Shown here one piece after another: positions 1 to 6,833 of a stretch of DNA of 45,767 bases (positions are counted from its first letter, which is position 1; each line of letters starts with the position of its first letter). The position numbers and the translations under genes were made by a program. This stretch comes from Myxococcales bacterium (GTDB taxonomy: Bacteria; Myxococcota_A; Polyangia; Polyangiales; JAFGIB01): NCBI GenBank assembly GCA_028817905.1, contig JAPPOR010000276.1, forward strand, positions 1 through 45,767. Direction: 5' to 3'. The notes under the pieces were generated by a model, which had not been told where the DNA came from, did no database searches, and saw only the letters and a list, made by a program, of their open reading frames with translations.

Positions 1-51
1 TGCGGAGTCGAGCAGTTGTGCGAGGGCGCGTGATTTGGTGATGGATGCGGG

Positions 52-1308
52 CTAGATGCGCACGTGGTCCGTTCGACCGTTGTGCGAGTGTCCCAAGCTC
101 ACCGGACGCAGCATGATGACACCATCGACGTCGACTAGGCGTCCAGCTACCCAACTCGGTGCGCGTCCGGTCGTCTGGTCGTCGATGTACTGAATGACCG
201 CGGGTTCCCGGCCCGGCGTAAGCGGCAAGGCCTTGCCACCGTCGTCTATCAGCGATGCGGTTTGACCCTTCATGTAGCTGTCGGGCGCGACCACAACGAA
301 GGGCTCCGCAAGGCCAGGAAAGGCCTCGCTGGCTTCGCAGAAGCGATCGGGAAGGCGCCCAAACGACCGCACCGCCCAGTTCAGCATTGCGCCCCAGTGG
401 CCCTCCGTCACCACTGGAACGGAGACGTACTGCAAGAGACGGATGCGCCGCGGTTCGGCGGTCCGCTCGACCTCCGCGAGGCCCACGTGGACGACACGCG
501 GGCAGGTTCCTAGCGAGGACAGGGGACGCCCGCGGGGTCGCTCCTCACTGTAGACATCGCCGCTATCGAGATCGAGCAAATAGCGACGCTCGATGGCGCC
601 ACGTTCAACCCCATCGAGAAACTCACGCGCCACCTCGAGCATCGTACGATCGCTGATCTGGTAGACACCCGAGGGGTCGTGCGCTAGAGCTCCCAGCCAG
701 GACAGGATCCGCTCCTTGGCGGCCGCCCCCGGTGGCGCGGCGCGCAAGTCATCGGCAAGCCGGGCCGCACCGTCAAGAATGCGGGCGACCGTGTCGATGT
801 CGCGCGCCGCGATCGCGTTGTCGAGTCGGCCTACCCATCGGCTGATGCCAAGTGGTAGCGGCTCGGGAGCTGCGTGCACCAGGCGCTCCAACGTCTCGCC
901 GATCGAAGGTGCTTCCAGCGACCGGATCCCCACCCGCACGACCGCCGTCAGGACGTCTTCCAGTGCTTCAGCCAGGGCCAGGTTGTCTGCCCGCTCTGGG
1001 CGGTCACTTGGGATGGCCGTTCGGCCCTCGCGCACTGCGGCTTCGACATCGCTGTCCTTTTCGACTCCAGAGGCCTCAAGACTGGCAAGCAGCGATAGTG
1101 CTGCCGACGCGTGGACGCAGTTCTCCTGCGCGCAGGTGCACGACCAAGCGAACTGCCCGTCCAGTAGGCGCAAGGACACGAACTCATGCGCCTCCCCGAG
1201 CCTCACCTCCACGGACAGGCGCTCGATGCGCGCGGCAGCGGGGGGCGCTTCGGTGAAGCGCGTAAGGGCCGAGGCGGCGGCCAAATGCAAGGTTGGATCG
1301 ATCGTCAC
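52..1308 (-). CDS. SWIM zinc-finger domain protein
   Basis: About 418 residues, third gene of a minus-strand operon. A SWIM-type zinc-binding signature CxC-x4-CxH is visible at residues 57-66 (SCTCAQENCVH), preceded by the usual beta-strand segment (residues 28-52). SWIM domains bind DNA or proteins in many families; the remaining ~350 residues match nothing I recognise, so no reaction is assigned. The start is GTG at 1308, whose GTGA overlaps the stop of the upstream HEAT gene, indicating translational coupling. The frame stays open for 124 more codons upstream, but those residues lie inside the HEAT gene in another frame and are not credible. The stop (TAG) is 51 bases from the window edge, so further operon members may lie outside. 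Confidence 0.8.
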   Translation of the reverse strand: MTIDPTLHLAAASALTRFTEAPPAAARIERLSVEVRLGEAHEFVSLRLLDGQFAWSCTCAQENCVHASAALSLLASLEASGVEKDSDVEAAVREGRTAIPSDRPERADNLALAEALEDVLTAVVRVGIRSLEAPSIGETLERLVHAAPEPLPLGISRWVGRLDNAIAARDIDTVARILDGAARLADDLRAAPPGAAAKERILSWLGALAHDPSGVYQISDRTMLEVAREFLDGVERGAIERRYLLDLDSGDVYSEERPRGRPLSSLGTCPRVVHVGLAEVERTAEPRRIRLLQYVSVPVVTEGHWGAMLNWAVRSFGRLPDRFCEASEAFPGLAEPFVVVAPDSYMKGQTASLIDDGGKALPLTPGREPAVIQYIDDQTTGRAPSWVAGRLVDVDGVIMLRPVSLGHSHNGRTDHVRI

Positions 1309-3089
1309 GATGCCCTCGCCTTCAGGGCTTCGTGGCGCTCGCTGAGTGCGAACCGAAGCCCACTCGGCGCCTTGCGCAGGTCGAGCGCCAAGGCTTCCTC
1401 CAACAACCCGAATGCTACGTCCTCTCGGCCGTCTTGCTCCACCGCCTCGGCTCGGCGCAGGAACGCTTGCGCGAGATAGCGGACGGCCAGCGGATGCTGC
1501 TCGACCTGGGCGCGGTCCACCTCGAGCGCCCTGCGAAACGTGGCCAGTGCCTGGGCGTGATTGTTTCCGCGAGCATACATCATGGCAACAGACAGCACCG
1601 GAGTCGCCCACTCTGGCCGCAGGGCCGCGGCGGCCTCGAAGCGCCCAGCCGCCTTGTGGCGCATCCCTATCGCAAGCCACGCGTACCCGGTCAGGAGCGC
1701 CCAGCCAGCCCGGATGCGAACCATGGTCGGGTCGCGCTTCTTTACGATCGCCGCCAGCTTGGTGGTGTCGAAGGTCTCGCTGGCCGTTTCGGCGGGCGGC
1801 GGCTCCTCGCCGAGCAGCTCCATGCGAGCATGCACAGCAGCCTGGCTCTCCTCGATCTCTGCGCGCAGAGCCGAACGGTCGGTTGCGGCGGAGAGACGTG
1901 ATAGGGGCATCAACGCTCGACTGTCACCAATCCGACCGAGTGTACGGACGGCTGCCATCACCACGCTCGGATCTTCGTGGGCCAGCAGTTGCGTCACTGC
2001 CTGCACGTCGTCGTACGTGCCGATGTGGTCAAGGGCAGCCAACGCGCGCGGCAACATCAGCGTATCACCCCCCTCGAGCACCTCGCGGGCATAGGGTAGT
2101 CCGCGCGCGTCGCCCACCATCCCCAGCGAAGCGGCGATCGCGAGGCGATGCTCGGCCCGCACGGCCCGCTCGTAGGCACGCTTCAGAATCGGGTGCACTC
2201 GAGGATCGTCAATGCGACCCAATGCCCGGGTCGCTGGGCGCACCAACTCGCTATCGGGGCCGTCGAGCAGCACCGAACGCAGTGTGGGTACTAGGCGCGG
2301 ATCGCCGGCATTTTGAAGCGCCGCCAACATGGCACGTCGGTCGGCGATGTTGTCGACACCCCCCGAACCCTCGATCACCGCGCACACGTGCATGATAAGC
2401 AGGGCAGGCAGGTCACGAGCACGCGCAAGCAACTGCGCACGCTGGTCGCCGTGCAAAGCCAGGATAGGCTCCGCGATCAGCTGCCCGTCCCAAAACGACA
2501 GGACTTGCCCAGTGACGTCTTCGACGAGTTTGTCCCACCCTTTGCGACTGGCACGAGCGCGGCGGCCCTCGGCACCAGGCAACTGAGCGCAAGCCGACGA
2601 CAGCTCATATGCGATGTCGAACCGCCTCAGGTGCACGACCGTATCGACGGCAAGGCGGACCTGGTCGCCTGGAACTCCCTTGGGATCGTGCAGTAGCTCA
2701 CCCAGGCGCAGGGCGGCGGCGCGCTGCTGGCGCAACGTGCCGGCACGCAGGACGGCTAGTAGCGTTCTGAGGTCATCGAGCCGGCCCAGATCCATGCCGC
2801 GCTCGTCGGTCCCGGTCGTCAACCGCATCAGGTACGAGGCGCGGTTCTCGAACACCCGGCTGGACTCCCTGGGGCGTTCGACCTCGACCGCCTTCCAGCT
2901 GGCAAGCCGCAAGCGGCCAATGCCATCGCGCGCGATTTCGCGTACGAGATTGCGGGCGACGGTTCGGTCTTCGGCGGTCGATGGGAGACCAAGCGCGGTG
3001 CGAGGATCGCCGTAGTCGTCTGCGTCCTGACCGTGGGAAAGCAGCTTGCGCAAGCGCTGTGCAGAGCTGGGAGGCAAGCTGTCAGGCAT
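1305..3089 (-). CDS. HEAT-repeat and TPR scaffold protein
   Basis: 594 residues, soluble, no signal peptide. Residues about 210-400 contain successive alpha-helical HEAT/PBS-lyase-type repeats: segments such as ATRALGRIDDPRVHPIL and AVRTLGRIGDSRALMPL recur about every 30-40 residues. Residues about 440-560 look like TPRs (AAGRFEAAAALRPEWATPVL, then ALATFRRALEVD). Both are protein-protein interaction solenoids, so a scaffold or adaptor role is inferred; there is no catalytic motif. The ATG start lies inside the last codons of the upstream beta-propeller gene (8-base overlap, ATGCCTGA) and its stop overlaps the SWIM gene start (4 bases), so the three products are probably made together and may form a complex. 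Confidence 0.82.
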   Translation of the reverse strand: MPDSLPPSSAQRLRKLLSHGQDADDYGDPRTALGLPSTAEDRTVARNLVREIARDGIGRLRLASWKAVEVERPRESSRVFENRASYLMRLTTGTDERGMDLGRLDDLRTLLAVLRAGTLRQQRAAALRLGELLHDPKGVPGDQVRLAVDTVVHLRRFDIAYELSSACAQLPGAEGRRARASRKGWDKLVEDVTGQVLSFWDGQLIAEPILALHGDQRAQLLARARDLPALLIMHVCAVIEGSGGVDNIADRRAMLAALQNAGDPRLVPTLRSVLLDGPDSELVRPATRALGRIDDPRVHPILKRAYERAVRAEHRLAIAASLGMVGDARGLPYAREVLEGGDTLMLPRALAALDHIGTYDDVQAVTQLLAHEDPSVVMAAVRTLGRIGDSRALMPLSRLSAATDRSALRAEIEESQAAVHARMELLGEEPPPAETASETFDTTKLAAIVKKRDPTMVRIRAGWALLTGYAWLAIGMRHKAAGRFEAAAALRPEWATPVLSVAMMYARGNNHAQALATFRRALEVDRAQVEQHPLAVRYLAQAFLRRAEAVEQDGREDVAFGLLEEALALDLRKAPSGLRFALSERHEALKARAS

Positions 3090-4650
3090 CGTGTACGAGC
3101 AGCTTGGCTATGCCCGCCTCGCCCACGAGATACAGGCGGGTCTCACCGTGGTCGTGGCGCGCGCACAAGAAGACCGGAGCCCCCAGACTCCGATCGATGC
3201 GCGTGACGATTCGTGGACGCCAGGAAGCATCGTCGCATGGCCTGCGAACCAGCACCCAACCGTCGGGGCATGCCAAGCATGCATAGACCCTCGGGACGCG
3301 CGGCTCGCGCACCACAGCGCACACCGTAGCCGATGGGGGCAATAGTTGGAGCCACTCGCCATGGTGTGACGCGAGCACGCCCTGGGCGGTCGCCGCCACA
3401 ACCACGTCACGACAGCTCCACAGGTCACTGATCCCCTCTACCGGAAGCGGCAACTCGGTCCAACGCATCCCCCCATCTACCGACCGGAGCAAGGGTCCCC
3501 CACGCTGTGCGACGACGACCGAGCCATTGCCATCACTGGCCCACATCGTCACGGGCTCGAGCGGCGAAGCCGAAACGAAGCGATCGCCGTCCGGTACAAA
3601 GCGATACAGGCGTTCGCTCTGAGACAGGAAGGGTAAGCGGGCCTTGACCATCCCCAGTCTCGGTGCGCCCGCGCCAGGGCAGGCACAGACCGGAGCAAAT
3701 GAGGCACCCGCGTCGCGCGACCGATAGACCCAGTCGGCGGTCGCCGCCCACAGCACCCCCCCGCCGGCGCACAGCGTCACGGTGTCGGTGGGCAAGCCCC
3801 GGGCGGGCCGTACGTCTGAGGCGCGTAGGGAATGGCGTGTCAGCCGACCCTGATGGAGGGCATATAAACCGTGTTCGTCGGCTGCCAGGAGGCTGTCGGC
3901 GCCGGCCTCGCCGGTGGTCACATCCAGCTGTCTCCAGGCCGTCGGAGGCAGCAAGGACCATCTCACACCCGGCCACACCTCCAACCATGAGATCGTGCCG
4001 GGAGCCCCCTGCGGCCCCTTCGCACGTGCGGGCTCGGCGACGTCATCCAGTTCCGAACTCCGTTCCTCATCCAGGACACCTGCCTGGGGGGGGTCATACA
4101 TGCCGCCACCATCGTCTCCTATCCCTTCCTCTTCGTCGTCACCCTCGGTCGGACGGTCCATAGGAGGTAGGCGTGCCGCCAGATCGCCGAGCCCATCTTC
4201 GTCCTCTCGAAACCCTTCCTCGCCGTCATCACCACCAAGCGGGTCCACCTGTTCCTGAGCGAAGTCCTGTACCAGGCCATCCAGGAGCCCCTCGTCCTGG
4301 TCGCTACCATCGGTCCAGCCATCCTCTTCCCCGTCCAGCAGGTCCGGGTCGGTCCCTAACAGATCGCCAACCGGCTCCGCATCGCCCTCCGCCATGTCCT
4401 CCTCGCCAGCCTCCACCAGGGACTCCGGTGCCGCCAATTCGTCGCCCCCGTCCGCCAAATCTCGCTCGGACAGGGCGCCTTCCCGGTCGTCCTCAAGCCC
4501 GAGGTCAGAGTCATCGTCAGGCTGGAACGGGGCTTCTTCCTCCTCGTCCCCGACAGGTGGCAATCCGACCCCCTGCGGGTCTTCCTGGTCGTCCCCGTAC
4601 TGGGCGCTGTGGGTCAACTCACTGCGTTTGGGCGGTTGGGCGCTGCTCAT
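3082..4650 (-). CDS. Acidic N-terminal region plus BNR/Asp-box beta-propeller protein
   Basis: 522 residues from ATG 4650. Residues about 18-210 are a low-complexity, strongly Asp/Glu-rich segment (many DDEEE and DGEED runs). Residues about 225-522 look like a beta-propeller: two Asp-box (BNR) motifs, YRSRDAGASF and LRSVDGGMRW, occur in repeating four-stranded-blade-like segments. Such propellers bind proteins or glycans; without sialidase catalytic residues an enzyme role is unsupported. No signal peptide is seen, so it is probably cytoplasmic. I prefer ATG 4650, preceded by AGGTGAGAG at about 10 bases, over the GTG at 4728, which adds 26 residues. It is the first gene of the propeller-HEAT-SWIM operon. 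Confidence 0.75.
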   Translation of the reverse strand: MSSAQPPKRSELTHSAQYGDDQEDPQGVGLPPVGDEEEEAPFQPDDDSDLGLEDDREGALSERDLADGGDELAAPESLVEAGEEDMAEGDAEPVGDLLGTDPDLLDGEEDGWTDGSDQDEGLLDGLVQDFAQEQVDPLGGDDGEEGFREDEDGLGDLAARLPPMDRPTEGDDEEEGIGDDGGGMYDPPQAGVLDEERSSELDDVAEPARAKGPQGAPGTISWLEVWPGVRWSLLPPTAWRQLDVTTGEAGADSLLAADEHGLYALHQGRLTRHSLRASDVRPARGLPTDTVTLCAGGGVLWAATADWVYRSRDAGASFAPVCACPGAGAPRLGMVKARLPFLSQSERLYRFVPDGDRFVSASPLEPVTMWASDGNGSVVVAQRGGPLLRSVDGGMRWTELPLPVEGISDLWSCRDVVVAATAQGVLASHHGEWLQLLPPSATVCAVVREPRVPRVYACLACPDGWVLVRRPCDDASWRPRIVTRIDRSLGAPVFLCARHDHGETRLYLVGEAGIAKLLVHDA

Positions 4651-4750
4651 GGTCGCTACTCTCACCTGGCGCATTTGTGCCGGGTCACGCATGACATCGA
4701 CGCCGTCCCGCTTGTCCTTCGGCTCCACAGGGCTTCCGGCGCCCTAGAGA

Positions 4751-4767
4751 GAATACGGGGAGTATTC
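4751..4767. promoter_or_regulatory. Palindromic operator candidate (GAATAC-N5-GTATTC)
   Basis: A perfect 6-bp inverted repeat with a 5-base spacer, about 100 bp upstream of the ATG of the propeller/HEAT/SWIM operon. The geometry suits a dimeric helix-turn-helix repressor. It is AT-richer than its surroundings. Function is inferred from position and symmetry only. Confidence 0.4.
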
Positions 4768-4920
4768 CCGCCGGTCGTCGCAAACCCTACGCGCTCTAGC
4801 GCTGAAGTCATGAATGATCCGAGATTGTGGCACTTTTGAGGTTCATTGGGGAGCTCAACCTGGGGCGCAGTCGCTCACGACCGCCGTGACGGCCCAAACC
4901 GGCTGCCCCTGCTCTGTCTG

Positions 4921-4942
4921 AGAACTGGCTGAGAACTGGCTG
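4921..4942. repeat. 11-bp tandem duplication (AGAACTGGCTG x2)
   Basis: Two exact adjacent copies of AGAACTGGCTG, just beyond the 3' end of the UDG gene. Probably a simple slippage duplication; no function is suggested. Confidence 0.7.
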
Positions 4943-4954
4943 CCTTCGCCGCCC

Positions 4955-5818
4955 TCAAGTGGAGGCCGAACCCCGGGGCTGGTCACCGGAAAGCTTGGCC
5001 ATGACCTTCTGCAGATCCTGCCAGACCACACGTTTGAATTGAGGGCTCCGCAACAGGAATGCAGGATGGTAGGTCGGCATGACCTCAATGCCCTGAAAGC
5101 TGCCCCAGCGGCCCCGCCAGGGGCCCTCTTGGCCCGCAACCCCGAGATGCTCGGCCGCGCAGCGCCCAAGCGCGACAATCACGGTCGGCGCCACGATCTC
5201 GAGCTGTGACCGAAGGAACTTGGCGCAAGCAAGCGCCTCTTCCGCGCGCGGCGTGCGGTTTTCTGGCGGGCGGCACTTCACCACGTTGCAGATATACACG
5301 TCGTCCCGGGCATAGCCCATGGCTGCCACCATCTTGTCCAGCAGCTGACCTGCCGCCCCCACGAAGGGTAGCCCCTTTCGGTCTTCATCCCGGCCGGGCC
5401 CCTCGCCGACAAATGCGATGTCCGAGGCCGGATTGCCACGCGCAAACACATTCCGGTTGCGGCGCTCGTGCAGCACGCACGCTCGGCACTCGGCCGCCTC
5501 CTGTGCGAGCGTGGCCAGTCGTCGTTCTCTCTCGGCGAGTGGCAATCCACGTGGACCGGCGAGCCCCTCCTGTGCCCCTGCGGTTGTCATGCGGTCTCCG
5601 CCCGGCGCCACAGGTACCTCCGGGTCGGCACTGTACGGGCCTGCAGGCGGTCGCGAGTCGCCCGCTTGCGGGAGCTCGGAGAGTCTGCCTTCGCCGACTA
5701 CGCTCGGAATTCCGTGCGACCCCATACCCTGCTCAAACGTGAGATGACCGCGCAGCTGTGTGGCGGCCTCTGCGAGTATCTGCTCGCGGGAACGTGCAGG
5801 TGTCTCGTCCCGTTCCAT
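4955..5818 (-). CDS. Uracil-DNA glycosylase, family 4 type (Fe-S)
   Basis: 287 residues from ATG 5818. It removes uracil from DNA to start base-excision repair. The C-terminal ~190 residues carry the family-4 signatures: GEGPGRDED followed by GLPFVGAAGQLLDKM (residues 138-163), the CRPPENRTP block (182-190) and MPTYHPAFLLR (247-257). Cysteines C111, C114, C182 and C198 fit the C-x2-C ... C-x15-C pattern that ligates a 4Fe-4S cluster. The first ~95 residues are a Pro/Gly-rich extension absent from most family members. The frame runs open to 6289, but that part is antisense to the PP2C gene and is rejected. It diverges from the PP2C gene across 235 bp. Older databases call such proteins phage SPO1 DNA polymerase-related. 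Confidence 0.92.
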   Translation of the reverse strand: MERDETPARSREQILAEAATQLRGHLTFEQGMGSHGIPSVVGEGRLSELPQAGDSRPPAGPYSADPEVPVAPGGDRMTTAGAQEGLAGPRGLPLAERERRLATLAQEAAECRACVLHERRNRNVFARGNPASDIAFVGEGPGRDEDRKGLPFVGAAGQLLDKMVAAMGYARDDVYICNVVKCRPPENRTPRAEEALACAKFLRSQLEIVAPTVIVALGRCAAEHLGVAGQEGPWRGRWGSFQGIEVMPTYHPAFLLRSPQFKRVVWQDLQKVMAKLSGDQPRGSAST

Positions 5819-5997
5819 GGTCGCTGTGTACCACGGCCCTGGGACGTGTATGGCCGGTTTGTCAGCACCCCGTTCCCAGCGTTGACCCGCGAAATCCCCG
5901 TGCACCAAACGAACGCCCACCGAGGCCGACCACTCGCTCAATCGGGTCACGGGTTGGTCAGGGGCTCCCAGCCTTCCCCTGTAGCAATGCTGCGCGG

Positions 5998-6024
5998 TTG
6001 ACGGTGAGAATTCCAAAATGTTAG
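5998..6024 (+). promoter_or_regulatory. Possible sigma70-like promoter for the PP2C gene
   Basis: TTGACG at 5998-6003 and TGTTAG at 6019-6024 are separated by 15 bases in an AT-richer stretch. A start point near 6031 would give a leader of about 23 bases carrying the AGGAG ribosome site at 6041-6045. The -35 match is good; spacing and the -10 are poor. Confidence 0.3.
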
Positions 6025-6053
6025 CTTTTTCGCGCTGATAGGAGCTTTCTTGA

Positions 6054-6833
6054 GTGGCAGCTACACCCCAGGTCATCGCCGCCGGCAAAACCGACGTCGG
6101 CAGGAAGCGGACGCACAACGAGGACAACTTTGCGCTCGTCAATGAGGAACACCTGTTCCTCGTAGCGGACGGGATGGGTGGGCACTCGTCAGGCGAGGTT
6201 GCCAGTGGCATGGCCATCGAGACCATGTCCGAGTTCTTCAAGGCGACGTCGGCGGATCCAGACGCCACCTGGCCGTACAAGATGGACAAGACGCGCGGCT
6301 ACGAAGAAAACCGCTTGGTAACAGGCATCAAGCTCGCCAACCGCAGGATCTACGAAGCGTCGCAAAGGGAAAACCGTCTCCACGGGATGGGCACCACCAT
6401 CGTTTCCCTGCTGTGCGTTCAGAATCAATGTCTGATCGGTCACGTTGGTGACTCCCGCGTGTACCGTCTGCGCGGTGAGGTCCTGGAGCAGCTAACGGAA
6501 GACCACTCCTTGCTCAACGACTACATCAAGATGAAGTCCATGAGCCAGGAAGAGATCGAGAACTTCCCCCACAAGAACGTGATCGTGCGCGCGCTCGGCA
6601 TGAAGGAGTCTGTCAAGGTGGATGCGCTGCTCGATATGCCGCAACCGGGGGACACCTACATCCTATGCTCAGACGGTCTGGCGGGACCCATCAGCGACGA
6701 AGAGATCCGCGCCCTCGCCCTCGAACACCAGAACCTCGAGGCGGCCGCCGGCGCCATGATCGAAAGGGCCAATGAAAACGGCGGCCCGGACAACATTACG
6801 GTCGTTCTGTGTCGCTGGCTAGGAACTTCGTAG
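6054..6833 (+). CDS. PP2C-family Ser/Thr protein phosphatase
   Basis: 259 residues, soluble. A metal-dependent phosphatase (PPM/PrpC/Stp1 type) that reverses Hanks-type kinase phosphorylation. All core motifs are present: TDVGRKRTHNED (13-24), VADGMGGH (37-44), GMGTTIV (111-117), HVGDSRVYR (130-138), LCSDGL (204-209) and GPDNITVV (244-251), giving the usual metal-binding aspartates D24, D39, D207 and D246. GTG 6054 is chosen because AGGAG lies 9 bases upstream and homology starts at once. A plausible partner is the large kinase at 15496-19704, but that is inference. Its last 38 bases overlap the 3' end of the convergent protease gene. Confidence 0.93.
   Translation: MAATPQVIAAGKTDVGRKRTHNEDNFALVNEEHLFLVADGMGGHSSGEVASGMAIETMSEFFKATSADPDATWPYKMDKTRGYEENRLVTGIKLANRRIYEASQRENRLHGMGTTIVSLLCVQNQCLIGHVGDSRVYRLRGEVLEQLTEDHSLLNDYIKMKSMSQEEIENFPHKNVIVRALGMKESVKVDALLDMPQPGDTYILCSDGLAGPISDEEIRALALEHQNLEAAAGAMIERANENGGPDNITVVLCRWLGTS

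Larger units (their letters stand above)
4651..4954. other. Gene-free region upstream of the propeller/HEAT/SWIM operon
   Basis: No credible gene in about 300 bases between the downstream end of the UDG gene and the start of the propeller gene (both on the minus strand). It should hold the promoter of the minus-strand operon. Visible structure is limited to an inverted repeat at 4751-4767 and an 11-bp tandem duplication at 4921-4942. No confident sigma70 hexamer pair was found. Confidence 0.5.

Noticed and set aside
1-51. Start of another operon gene at the left edge
   Set aside because: The minus-strand frame here is open and looks codon-like, but it contains no ATG, GTG or TTG, so nothing can be called.
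45-55. ATGCGGGCTAG shared with the arm of the 34058-34124 hairpin, as a dispersed repeat
   Set aside because: One 11-mer match in 46 kb of GC-rich DNA is within chance, and here it lies over a stop codon without an inverted partner.
1309-1680. 124-residue N-terminal extension of the SWIM protein
   Set aside because: It lies entirely within the HEAT gene in another frame, is Arg/Gly/Pro-rich as expected of GC-rich antisense or out-of-frame translation, and the GTGA overlap gives a better start.
5819-6289. 157-residue upstream extension of the UDG reading frame
   Set aside because: Most of it is antisense to the well-supported PP2C gene and shows no family similarity.
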